From the NCBI GenBank assembly GCA_015179025.1, contig WHUX01000005.1, positions 248,001 through 312,000 of the forward strand: a stretch of DNA of 64,000 nt. Direction: 5' to 3'. Positions within the stretch are counted from its first letter, which is position 1, and each line of letters starts with the position of its first letter. The notes below the pieces were generated by a model that was not told where the DNA came from, searched no databases, and saw only the letters and a program-made list of their open reading frames with translations. This DNA comes from Terfezia claveryi. Its lineage: Eukaryota; Ascomycota; Pezizomycetes; Pezizales; Pezizaceae. Position numbers and translations under genes: made by a program. Positions 48,007 through 58,825 of this stretch are shown one piece after another.

Positions 48007-48038
48007 ACACAGATGTAGTCAACCAGACTACACAGATG
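48007..48038. mobile_element. TSD-flanked micro-insertion, palindromic 14-bp insert
   Basis: ACACAGATG at 48007-48015 and 48030-48038 flanks TAGTCAACCAGACT. The insert begins as TAGTC and ends as AACCAGACT, so it looks like the two inverted ends of an element brought together by loss of everything between. Confidence 0.78.
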
Positions 48039-48319
48039 CGGTGGCTGAGTTGAGTTTTGAGTTCCCCAAAAAAGTAGGTATGCGGGTTTGTGCAAACTCA
48101 GAGCGAATCCCCACTGTTTTCCACCACACCCGTGTACACCGGGCTATTGCACGTAAAAATGACGACGATACAGTAAACTCAAGAGTGGGAGTGAATTTAG
48201 CAGTCGGCTGGCCCCCACGCCTGTCATCCCCACATGTTCATCTGGTCCGCCTGGATAAATCGCTATACCTCGCTAAAACTCAAGAGCTTAGATCACCAAA
48301 ACTAGGTTTTTGTAGAATC

Positions 48320-49240
48320 TCACTACATATTGGAAAGGTCTGGGAGGGATTCCCTAAATGCTTCTTCGAGAGCGGGGATGAATTTAATTCGTTTGAAGGG
48401 TGTAGAGAAGTCAACATCGAGTTTTGATAACGTGGTATACTTCGTCTCCTTGACCTTTTGAACATGAGTAGCTAGCCCAAATAAGAGGCACATCCTCGAG
48501 GTTGCATACGCCTGATAGAAGTCACAGGTAGTAAACTCCAGATTAGGCGTATCATCAATCCCCTCATTCCTATACTCGACTAGTCGTTTAAGCCACAACT
48601 CGGGCGCAATCCTTAAGACGAGTTTATGGCCACGGTATACGGCGGCTTCGGTGAGGAAGGGTTTTGCGATTGCACCTCCTGCGGCATCACCGATAATTGG
48701 AGTTGTGACCTCTGTGAAGCCTTGATTGATGAAATTCTGGCGAATATGTTGGATGATTCTGCCCGGAGGCGGAGAGCCCTCAGAAGCTTCAGGACTCAAC
48801 ATGCATGTGCTGGAAGCGCTCCCCCATACCCTGAATATTCCGTTGGCGGGGTATTGAGACATGGGGCAAGCAATTCCATATTAGATTGATAGTTCCCCTG
48901 TGGGCGTTTTGCCAATATATTCACTCAGGCCTATGATAGTATGCCAAATTAGTAAATAGTTTACGAACGATTGTCCCTATAATCATAGACATCACCACCA
49001 ACATCTTTTTAGTTAGAGACAACTTGTGACTTCACACCATCCTGGAGGAGGTCGAAGAAAAATAACTTTGACGAGATGTCCGGCTTTCTTTTTATCCTTC
49101 TTTTGGAAATGTGTTTCACAGGGGACATCATATACTGCAAACCTGGCGAACAATATCCCCGTCGTCGCTAGATTATGCGGTACTTTTGACGCTTCTTTCG
49201 TAAGCTAACCTCGAATGGTGACAATGGTATTTAACAGCCT
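48320..49240 (-). pseudogene. Decayed mitochondrial-type lysyl-tRNA synthetase
   Basis: Fragments of a class II LysRS occur in order on the minus strand but in different frames with stops between. An OB-fold piece, SSKLFFFDLLQDGVK, lies near 49060. Then come EYIGKTPTGELSI, MELLAPCLNTPP, GERFQHMHVES, the motif 1 region RIIQHIRQNFINQGFTEVTTP, and AAGGAIAKPF. LVLRIAPELWLKRLV, YRNEGIDDTPNLEFTTCDFY and FKRIKFIPALEEAF complete the series. The GPSFRNEG-preceding segment is missing and the C-terminal catalytic third is absent. Single-OB architecture fits the mitochondrial enzyme. A functional copy elsewhere is expected. Confidence 0.8.
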
Positions 49241-51644
49241 TATTCCCCAGTTCATCCATATAGTTATAGCTAACCAAATCCTGGCGGTAAAGCTCCTCTA
49301 ACTCTTATATCCTTTCCTCAATAATTGGTAGAAAGCCTTAACATCCCCTATCCTAGCCCAAGTGCATTCACTCACCACTTCCTCGGCCTTGACCATCATC
49401 CCTCTCACCTGCTTTGGACACTCCCCATATGCTATTACTGTACTACCATCTGGTTCGACTTCGAGATAGTCTTCTTCCCAATTCCCTCCCACTCCAAAAT
49501 AGCCCCCTCCGCACTCCCAAATGACATCTGCATTGGAAACCACTCCCCATGTCTCTTTCCTTCCCATCTCTCTACTACCTCCGAGAAACTTTGACTTCTC
49601 CCCAGAGCCATATCAACTCTCCTAAGGCACTTTTAAACTCCGATGATTATATTCGCCAGCTTCTCCAGCGCATCTTCGTAGGCCTGAACTGAGCCTGAGA
49701 CATTTTGCTTTTGCAGCGTCTGTGGGTGCCAGTGTTACTATCCTACCGCTACACCCCATATGCTTTAAGTCCTCGTTGATGATGAAGTCCTCTTGTGCTC
49801 TAGTACATTTCCGTCTGATATTACAATGACAGTCAGATCTGATGAAAGGTTACTGAGGTTCGTAACCATCAGTGTCCAAAAGAGGAGTCTCCTTTTCACG
49901 GCCGTAATGTCATATGAAACGAAGTAATTTGCCAACTCCCTTGCCCAACGAGACTCGTCCTTGTCATGAGCAAGCCCATTGCCCAACCCAGGTAAATCTC
50001 ATAATCTTCAAGTTGCTGCTGAGGGTTCACGACCTTGACACAAGGATCCTGGATCAGGTAATAGGTGGCAATCTACAAAGATGAAATTGTCCAGGCTCGG
50101 GCTCGCGAATTCCACTCTGCGATGGCTCGGTGGCTGCATGCTGAGTTATAGCTCCAATATTTGAGCTGGTGGCAAAAAACTTGGTGATGTGTCTCCACAG
50201 CTTGCGCAAAAGCTGATGATATTGAGCTAGGCATATCGAGGCCCTGTTCAGGTCGCGATCTGCTGCAGTATGGGGTGCCCGGGGGGTTGTTCCTCAATTG
50301 GAGCTCAATTGTGTGAAAAGGGGCGAGAATACCTATGGGCGCCTTGGGAAATTCACAGGATGGTTCGAGCATGATAGAGCATGCCTGTTGGTGGGTGTAT
50401 TCCATCAGAGTTCTCAGTTGACGTGTAATGGGTTATTTCAGCGCATCCTAGGTTCTGAAACATTTCGGGAAAGTGTCCTCGGCCTCATCGCACACGTGAG
50501 AGCAAGGGACGCGACCAAATGTGGCTTGGCGACGTTCATCCAGTTGCCGTTCAGGGTAACAGCCAAATATGAAGGTGCCTCTGGCCCGCTGTGACATGCA
50601 CATGTATGCGGGGCTCACACTGGTACTTAAGTAATCTGCGTACGTATATACTGTACAGATGTATCCAGACGCCACAGACCAAGACGTAGTACTTAATTAT
50701 TTAAGTAATTGATCCTTACTAGTGAAGTATGTACTTGTATCACTCGTAACCCCTCACATTAGCCTCCGTACTGTTTCCAGGTATGTACCGAGGCATGAAT
50801 GATGCACATACACATGTACCTCCAAATCAGTCTGTAATTGGTTAGCATACTTTTTGGGAGTGATTTAGCTATACTTTACACATCTTGCATTCAGATAAAT
50901 CAAGTCGCCGATCGAGTGTCACTTTTGAGTATTAACTGCCTGATGGATCGGCGATGGTGCGTATGGTACGTATACATGTCCTTTCTAACGATCTAGATGG
51001 TACCCGCTAATATCACCAAATATTGTATGCATATGCAGTGTCGGGCAATGAAGGTGGTACTTCTTGATAATCATGGTAAGAGGAGGCCCTGCGTTGTCGG
51101 AGGCTTTTGGTCCAAGCCTGACAGTGCATAGCTATGGAACCTGAACAGTCGTCTAGAGTTTCATAAATATGGCGTCGAGGAGGAATTATGTTCTTATATA
51201 CTGTCTAGATACTCTGTTCAAACGTTAGTATTTGACGACATTAATAGTCTTGTTGCTCGTATACCTACTCACTTCAGGGTTTTTTAGGAGCCGTCACTGA
51301 GACCTTGATTGTCATAATCGTTATTGTCAAACTCAGCGTGGAAGAATTGTTGAAGCTGCTCGTGTCTGCGGACTCCGCTAAGTCTCACCAGTCAGGTACA
51401 GGGTGTAACTGATGGAGATCGTACAACGGTTGTTTCCATACCTGTCCACAGCGCTATTAATCTCTTTCCCTGTAACAGTTTCGGTCTGTATATTCCTACG
51501 GAGGGGTCATGCAACCAGACTGTATATATAGGTCGATTTTAGGTTGTCTACACCTAGTTATAAAATCCTTTTCTTCACAGTGACAGATTCCGCTTCAGTT
51601 GCGCTTGCACTAGTTAAGTACTTACTCGAGATGTACCAACCTCC

Positions 51645-51687
51645 AGTTCTGAGTAGTCTGGTTGGCATAACCTCTCGTAGTTCTGAG
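51645..51687 (+). mobile_element. TSD-flanked micro-insertion, 25-bp insert with both termini
   Basis: AGTTCTGAG at 51645-51653 and 51679-51687 flanks an insert starting TAGTCTGGTTGGCA and ending ACCTCTCGT(A). This is the same two-ended form as 38673-38717, in the opposite orientation. Confidence 0.78.
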
Positions 51688-52127
51688 ATTACAGTAAGTC
51701 GTGACGCAGATAGCTGTTAGAGCGGGACTCACGGCGTATATTGCGTAAATTCACAGCGTGCGTACCTAGCCCCTGCCATGAGGGATATTAACCGCAGAAA
51801 AGGCAGTTCTTCGACTCTGAGTCACACAGAGAGAATGAAGTGCTTCACTCAGGGTTTTTCTTCCTCCGTGAGAAAAGGTAAAGGGCCTTGCCTTCCCTAA
51901 AGCCAGTGACCAAGCTGCTTCGGCAAATTGAACGGCGACCCGCCTTGTAGCTGGAGATGAAGAGTGGTAAACCGGCGAGAAGACGGTACGCGCTCTCGAG
52001 GATAATAAGGAATTCCTCATATGTGAGACGCCTCCAAAAGGAAAGGCATGAGAACAAAAGGCACCTGAATATGGACCAGGAAGACTAACAAAAGGAACCC
52101 AGCTAAAGCGGTAGGAACAGATACCAT

Positions 52128-52157
52128 CTATGAAAATAGTCTGGTTGGCTATGAAAA
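52128..52157 (+). mobile_element. TSD-flanked micro-insertion, 12-bp insert
   Basis: CTATGAAAA at 52128-52136 and 52149-52157 flanks TAGTCTGGTTGG, the shortest clean copy with a perfect 9-bp repeat. Confidence 0.75.
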
Positions 52158-52988
52158 GCAAGCAGTGCATGGACCAGCAGGGCCCAAAGCGGTCATCTAA
52201 AAGTATCAGACACGACCCAGTTCACTTTCCGACAGAAAACAAGGAAGAAGATAGTTGTTTGCCGCTCCTCTATTTCCCCCCCGCCCCTTCTAAAACCACA
52301 GAATAGTCTGGGTGTCTTCTGACGCTTAACATATCAACACATTTTACGCTAGTTCCTGAAAATGCTGGCGCGAAAACCCTGAAGAATTTTAACGTCTGCA
52401 TAGCAGCCGGCGAGGCAAGTTCCGAAATTCCTACAAGTAAGGCGAATTTGCTCGCAGCCTCACTCTCACCAAGTTAGGTTCTGAGCATTTGGGTAGGGTA
52501 GGATTTCTATCCATATTGAGATTCCGGTCATGTACCAAGTCCGCCATCTCGGGCGTGAACTTGCAGCAAAAATCCGGGGTATTCGGGTGCTATGGGTACC
52601 TGATTCAACATCCTCGAACAACCGAGCTTATTCCAGCTTCAGACGATAGGAAAAAGAAAAGAGGGGCAAAAAAGCCTCATACATATATATAATCGCTTTT
52701 TATGATATAAAACGGGTTGCATAGCCGGGCTCTTCGAGTAGTAACGTTTGGCCATGATTAAGCTTTCTGGGGGTCACACAGTACCGTATTCTAGCCGAGC
52801 TCGCTCAGAGATTATCGGGCCAAGCTTTATAAGCGTTTCTACCCCAATTTTCAGTTGAGCAATTCTGACAGCACGAAGGTCTTTTTTCGACCAGTCCGCC
52901 GTACGATGGGTATGATTGTCTGATCATAATAATATGGCTTGCTGGGCCAAGGAGCAACAACAAAGTATTGTACCATCAGTCGAAGCAT

Positions 52989-53017
52989 ATGATACTCTAG
53001 TCTGGTTGATAATACTC
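52989..53017 (+). mobile_element. Micro-insertion with imperfect 9-bp flanks
   Basis: ATGATACTC (52989-52997) and ATAATACTC (53009-53017) match at 8 of 9 positions around TAGTCTGGTTG, as expected for an older copy. Confidence 0.55.
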
Positions 53018-54055
53018 CGTGAGCCAGCGACGTCAACCCAGCGCCCCTCGAGATCGGGCTCCAAGAGATATGAGCCGTTGACGATCAATCTCGGGCTTCT
53101 TTGCGCAGGCACCGGTAGTCGCACTCCAACATTTTTTTTGCCTCAGGGTCTAATTATACTAGCCCACATTTGTGCATGACATCATGTTGTCTGGTTGGCA
53201 CCATTTTCCCACAGAGCATATTTGCGGTATGTGCGTGTGGTAAGCCGTCAATTCTACTCCATCTCTATCTCCAACAGACTAAGCATGTCTATCTTATCTT
53301 GCTTTGCCAATCCCTGTGGTTGAGAAAGTCAAATTCTGTGATGCGCAAACAAATGCTGATCTTGACGGCAGACCCGATAGCATTATTCTGACACAATATA
53401 TGAGATAAATATATTGATCAGAACCCAGCACTCTCGATGCTATACAGCACTAGCTCCGGCCCGAGGAAGTGAGGGTGGGGGACCGACGGCTTGGATCAAG
53501 GCACTCTGCCTGATGTCGCGATATATCACTCTACTCGAGTATATCTCGTTCACTGATACCGGGAGAGATCCCTTGTCTTTCCAAAACAGAAGGTGTGACA
53601 GGGGGCCTATCTCGCCAGTGGGTCTGATGCAAAGCCCCCAGCACCGTAGCAGCGCTAGTCTCGTGATTAGACCCGCACTACAGTCCACCTTCAGAGCAGG
53701 TTGCTGGCGAGCCGGGCAAGCAGGTCCCCGAAGGTGGGGTAGACTTATATGGGATTCCAAAGCCTGCTGTCCCCTAGGCCGGTCGGTCTCTGACTTCACC
53801 TGGGGGCAAAAAAAAGTAATTGTGGGGTTTCAAGCTTGCGAGGTCCCCCGACCAACCAGACCAATTGCATCCCCCACGCCTGCGTAGCACCACAGCTTCA
53901 TTGTCATTTCACCCTGACACCTCCCGGAATATTATCAGCTACCAAGGTATCCTGCTCTCTGCAGCCAAAAAAAAAGAGGCGTACACACAAGCTTCGACTG
54001 CATAACTGCTTTCGACCACACTTCCCTAGTTCGGCTTGACATCAACCCTCACACA

Positions 54056-54061
54056 TATAAA
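54056..54061 (+). promoter_or_regulatory. TATA box of the small conserved gene
   Basis: TATAAA lies 133 bp upstream of the ATG at 54189. The sequence between is A/C-rich, typical of a fungal leader. Confidence 0.6.
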
Positions 54062-54188
54062 GTGCCCCTAGATCCACCTCCAACAAACATTAACACAAAC
54101 CGAACTCAAAATCGACCCTCGAGCACCCACTCCAGCTTCCAACCACACTCCTAACCTAACCAAACCTACGCAAACAACCTAAGTCAAA

Positions 54189-54494
54189 ATGTCCGCCCAC
54201 CGCGTTCACATTCAGAGGCCAGTTACCTTCCTCTCACTGGCTCCAGTCCAGTCAGCCTCTTACCCAAAGGCCCCAACTTCTCCTGCTTTAAAGTCCCCAG
54301 TCGAGAGCAGCCTTACCGCAGCTGTTATTGAAACCCCAAAGCCTGCCGATAACATCATCACTGAACAATCGGTCCAATTCACTGCCCGACGCCACAGCAG
54401 CACCAGCTCTGTTAGCAGCCAGCGATTCCTTAAGCTCGGGCCAGTCCACTGGGGTGGAAACGGCGGCGAAGATGACTATGCCATCGAGGAATAA
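54189..54494 (+). CDS. Small conserved Pezizomycotina protein with FLKLGPVHWG motif
   Basis: An intron-free frame of 101 residues, MSAHRVHIQRPVTFLSL to DDYAIEE. It has a Pro/Ala-rich N-terminal half, a Ser-rich stretch after RRHSSTSSV, and a C-terminal RFLKLGPVHWG followed by an acidic end. This layout is one I associate with small conserved ascomycete proteins of unknown function. A TATAAA box and an A/C-rich leader precede it, so strong regulated expression is plausible. No enzyme motif or signal peptide is visible. Confidence 0.75.
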   Translation: MSAHRVHIQRPVTFLSLAPVQSASYPKAPTSPALKSPVESSLTAAVIETPKPADNIITEQSVQFTARRHSSTSSVSSQRFLKLGPVHWGGNGGEDDYAIEE

Positions 54495-57400
54495 GCATCA
54501 AGCCATCACCTCTAGTACGGTGCACTTGTAAAACCTTCATATTTTCTCATGGGATTATCGCCTTTTGGAGTCAGTGGCAATCGGTTGCGTCTGCTTAGTT
54601 ATTTGAATTAGGAGTATTTTCTCGGCGGGACAATTATTTTCTTATCTTATGTTTCCGGTCTCTTCTCCAGGTTTCTTTTTCGTTAAGCGTTTTTGTTTCT
54701 GGTCTCTGGTTTCTGTTTGATATGATAAAGACACAACCTGGTCGCATTAGTCGGCCATATGTCCGGGATGAAATATCTCAATCGCCGGTGGAGTTTGTTG
54801 AGGGGAATGAGGAGTGGATCATAGGCTAGTGGGGAGGTTACTTATTCCTGTACTCACACAATGCATTCCATCACACCTTAACAAAAGCAACATTGGCATC
54901 TGTATCGTATGTGCTTTTTCTGTGCCATCTGTAACTGGAGTTAGCCGGCATAGTTCTAGGTAAGAACGTGGTTGTTTTTGACCTGTTCTTGCCGCGAATT
55001 GAGGTATCGATGCGAGAGAGTAGTGATCTCCTTGCGCTTGGCTGGTTCGCTAAACGCGGAATGTCCGTGCGAAGTAGTCTGGTTGGCAACGTGCGAAGGT
55101 TAAGGATACGTAAGTCTACCTAGGTGGTTTTTGCTTATTTCAACGCACGCACATGTAGATGTCCCATGCTGCTTGCATTGCAGCCCTAATTGGAGTTCAT
55201 ATCTACTTGTGAAGAACCGGTTGTACTCTATCAGCGAGTGCAATATTGGCTATTTGTTAAAAGGCCTGAATCATGGGCACTGTGGAGGTCTCTTTTATCA
55301 TGTTGCGTGGCCACCGTAATTGGAAATTCTCTAGACGAGTACCTACTCAGAGAGGAGATCGCTGGTATAGATTTTTTTTGTTTTGACACGACAAGTTCTT
55401 GTTCAGGTTGGGGCCAGTAATTTGGTAGGTTGGTTTTGTTTGATAGTCGGCGTCTTATAAACTTGTTAGTGCTGAAATGAGTCTAGTTCTGAACCAGTCA
55501 AGTCCCTTGGGAAGGAGCCAAGATGAAAAACAGCCCACATTTTATTTCTCATTATCATGGTGGTAGATTGGAGTGCTCCTCTCGCTACTTTATTATTCAG
55601 TCCAATCCTTTCTTCTTAGTTATTACTTAATGACATCACTAAACTGATCATTGATTCATATAATCGAGAACTCTTGACAATTGGGTGCCTTGTTTATAGA
55701 GCGAAAAGTGAAGCTTCTGTAATCATAGGCCGATGGAGATGAGGGTAATGTGTCTTTCATCACTTCTGAATTGATGGAATGAATCATACAATACTAAGTA
55801 TTTCCTTCATAGACCCGGATTAAGGCACAATGGGAGTGGAAATGGAGCGTATTAAACATTAAGATCCCCCAAATGCTGGCTTAGTTGCAGTGGACCGAGC
55901 TGTAACAGAGACCTGCATTGTTATCAAGCATAGGTATCACTGCTTCTCCAATGCGGATACCCATTCGTACGAGGGAGGTTCGCTGTGCCTATGTACGGAT
56001 ATGGCGAACCCTTCAATACAATGACAGCCCCTACTCAAGGGCTGTGGGGTATCCCAAAGGCTGCACCCCATCTCATTCTGAATGACGCCCCAGGCTGGAA
56101 CAAGTGATGCGGGAGACTACATGAAATCTAAGAATAGGACAAGATATGCATTAAAAGCTTGATGTGGTGACTGGACGAGGGCATCACCTGGACAATGAGT
56201 CTGGGTTTATGAATACTACTAGCTGACATTAGATATAGGATATAGCTCATTGTGCTAACAGATAGAAGACTCCGGCCATCGTAGTATTTTAGGGCGTATA
56301 TATACCGGGTAAATTTAAGTGGTGAGACCCCATTGTCAAGCGATGGTAACAGTCCCCCGCTTAACAGAATTAACTCTAGGAAGTGCCATTCTATCATTGT
56401 GGTGGTGCCCACACGAGGGCTGTAGCTGCCAGTGATGTTTTTGTAATTGACCGGTCACGGCTGGAAAACTGGAAAGCCCGTAGAGGCAGACACATAGGAG
56501 CCATTCACATTGTAAAATGAAAAGGAGATTTCCTATGCATGCTCGGGTATGCGGAAGAGAGCATATATCTAGATCTTCCAACTTCAGGTTGGCTAAACTT
56601 GCCGAGGGATCTTGGAACTTGAGCTCGGTCAGCGATGGGCGCACAGCTAAATTTCCGTTGATGCAAGAGCATGGTTCTACAGTACGGTAAGGAGGCCATG
56701 CATAAAGCAGCGTAATCGCAATTGTGGGAGGCATACGCCATCATTAGGCCATCATACGATGAAAAGCTCCTTCGGTTGGTGGGACAATAGATTGTGGCAC
56801 GTGTTTCTTATATGTGACAGAACTCTTAACAGGCAACTGTTTTCGCTACTTGATGTTAAGTACCTACCTAGCAACTCCAATGGCGGTGCCCGAAATCAAG
56901 AGTCACCAACCAGTTGCAACTCCAACTCCGAACTCAATTCCGTCGTCAGATTAGTCTGGCTTGGGATCGAGCCAGAGAAACTATCTGTAGATGTTCTTCC
57001 ACTCTCGCTGCACAAGTATACGTACATACATGTTTGAGCGACTTGGTTGGTTTATAAGTGCGTGCCACGCATTCGGCGTGAATGAACGATGGTAATGGCG
57101 GAGCCCGATTGAGTGATTTCGACGAACTGCGGCCAAGGGCCGCCAGCGCACATGAGCAGGGCCAAGGCAGCAAGCATGAGCCATGGTATAACCGGCAGAA
57201 GCAAGGAATTAAATCGTTACAGATTACGGGAACAAGGAGACTTAATCAAATGCCATTTGTAGATTGCTGCAAATCTGCCGCTTCAATTCGAGTGCGTGGT
57301 ACTTGGTTCTTGCAAAAACAGAAGATCTCGGAGAGGAAGCTTAGCCCCATACTATAAGACGGTCCCTAGCCCCATATATGAAATTAAGCCGAACCGTGAA

Positions 57401-58825
57401 AATGGGTGCCAGTGATGGACACTGGCACAGACAAGCGAACGCGGCGCGGCGCGGTGCTGTCTAATATGGACCCTGTTGTGGGAGCTGCTTAAGAGAAGGT
57501 GTCTACTTTTGAAAAGTTCCCTAGGTAAGTAGTATTGCCGTGGTGGAGCTGGGGTTTACCTATCCCTTAGTCTGGTTCCCTTAGTCTCCTCGCGCAAGTA
57601 GAAGTCTTACGGCGACTTCTTTGCCTGGAGAGATGCTGTATAGTTTGTATTGGCTGGCATGCTATCTCATGGTCAAGTAACAATTCTTAGCACAATTACT
57701 TCTGCCGAAGCTCTCCACAGTTACGGAGATAACGGTGCACAGCTGCTCTAGTCAAGGTGAACAGATCTGGCAAGCAAACTACAAATTACCGAGTTTGGAT
57801 CGCTTCGCCAGTCGCTTTATGATCTCGACTCGTCAAGACCCTCATTTCGTTTTCTCATTTCATTTCATTTCCACGCCCCTCCCCCCAACCGCCGCTTTTC
57901 CCAAAAGAAGAGTAGGCACACAGTCCCAGAGCCTCCCCCCGGCTGTTTTGATTCATTTGGTGATTTGCCCAACCATTCCCGCACCTCTTAATTCCTACCA
58001 ACGCACCCCAGTCAGCCAACAGCCCGATCAAAAACCCAGCCCCTTCAAGCCATTGACCTCCAGCATCCTTACCCCAAAACTCAAACTCACACCTACTCCT
58101 AACCACACCCCCCCCCCCCTCTTCGTCTCGCTACCAATTACTCCTACCTATACTCTGCTGCTGCTTCTTGCTGCTTCTGGTGCTGCTGGGGAATTCACCC
58201 CACGATCTATCTATCTCTCCAACCGCCTGGACACAACACTTATTCGTTTCTGCTATTGCGGTTATTCTTTTCTTCTAACCTAAGTTGTTTTTTTTCTCTC
58301 TCGTGGTGCCTGCCATCCATTCAATTCTTGACCACAAAGGGGGACTGTTAGTTGCCTGCATACACACATTTATCGACATTTAACTTTCGCCCCCTGCTAC
58401 CCAGGCTGCTGCTTTGCATCCATCCCGCGTCAGGTCCATCGTAGTCTCGCACATCCTTTATTCGTTGTCACTACTCAACCCAAGACGACTTCACACAAAC
58501 ACTTCACCCAGCCCCCAGTCGAGTCATCTATCACTTCTGCCGAATATTCACAGATCCTTCTTTTGCTACGGGTTTTGCTCTCTCTCTCTGTGTGTGTGTG
58601 TGCCTGCGTTAGATTATTGTAAACAGATTCCACTGCGATTAGGGGGGGGGCAAAGAGCATTTTCGATTCTTGTTTTTTGAGAGAATTAAGGATAATCCGG
58701 TTTCATCGAGGCGCGACGTGGAGGGTTAGCAGGAACTTGATACCAAAAAGAGGGTGAAAAAGCCGCGAAGAAAGTTCTAAAGCAGTACAGCTGTAGACGT
58801 GGATACCAAGGCGGGAGCAATAGAA
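54495..58825. other. Gene-free interval and PSR1-type gene leader
   Basis: No supported gene. Includes the micro-insertion at 55066, flankless family copies near 56952 and 57568, and a long pyrimidine-rich region (57850-58620, with a C run near 58110 and TG repeats near 58590). The last part is interpreted as promoter and leader of the gene starting at 58826. Confidence 0.5.
55066..55098 (+). mobile_element. TSD-flanked micro-insertion, 15-bp insert
   Basis: CGTGCGAAG at 55066-55074 and 55090-55098 flanks TAGTCTGGTTGGCAA. Confidence 0.76.

Larger units (their letters stand above)
40916..48319. other. Gene-poor, partly AT-rich interval
   Basis: 7.4 kb with no well-supported gene. 46500-47000 is very AT-rich with poly-T and poly-A runs, and 47562-47584 is a TA microsatellite. 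A TACGGAGTAC decamer lies near 46793, and the micro-insertion at 48007-48038 is near the right end. A possible 29-residue frame is listed at 46426. Confidence 0.5.
49241..54188. other. Gene-poor interval upstream of the decayed LysRS
   Basis: Minus-strand frames at 49298-49986 (for example GSTVIAYGECPKQVRGMMVKAEEV) read like remnants of a coding sequence but could not be assigned and are interrupted. The remainder shows no gene. Micro-insertions lie at 51645, 52128 and 52989, and flankless copies near 51513, 52304 and 53187. Confidence 0.4.

Noticed and set aside
53414..53887. 157-residue frame with an overlapping 119-residue frame on the other strand
   Set aside because: Neither product resembles a known family and codon use is not biased; open frames on both strands suggest GC-rich non-coding DNA.
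57735..58283. 182-residue open frame upstream of the PSR1-type gene
   Set aside because: Ser/Pro/Thr-rich translation of a pyrimidine-rich leader; no domain and no splice to the next gene in frame.
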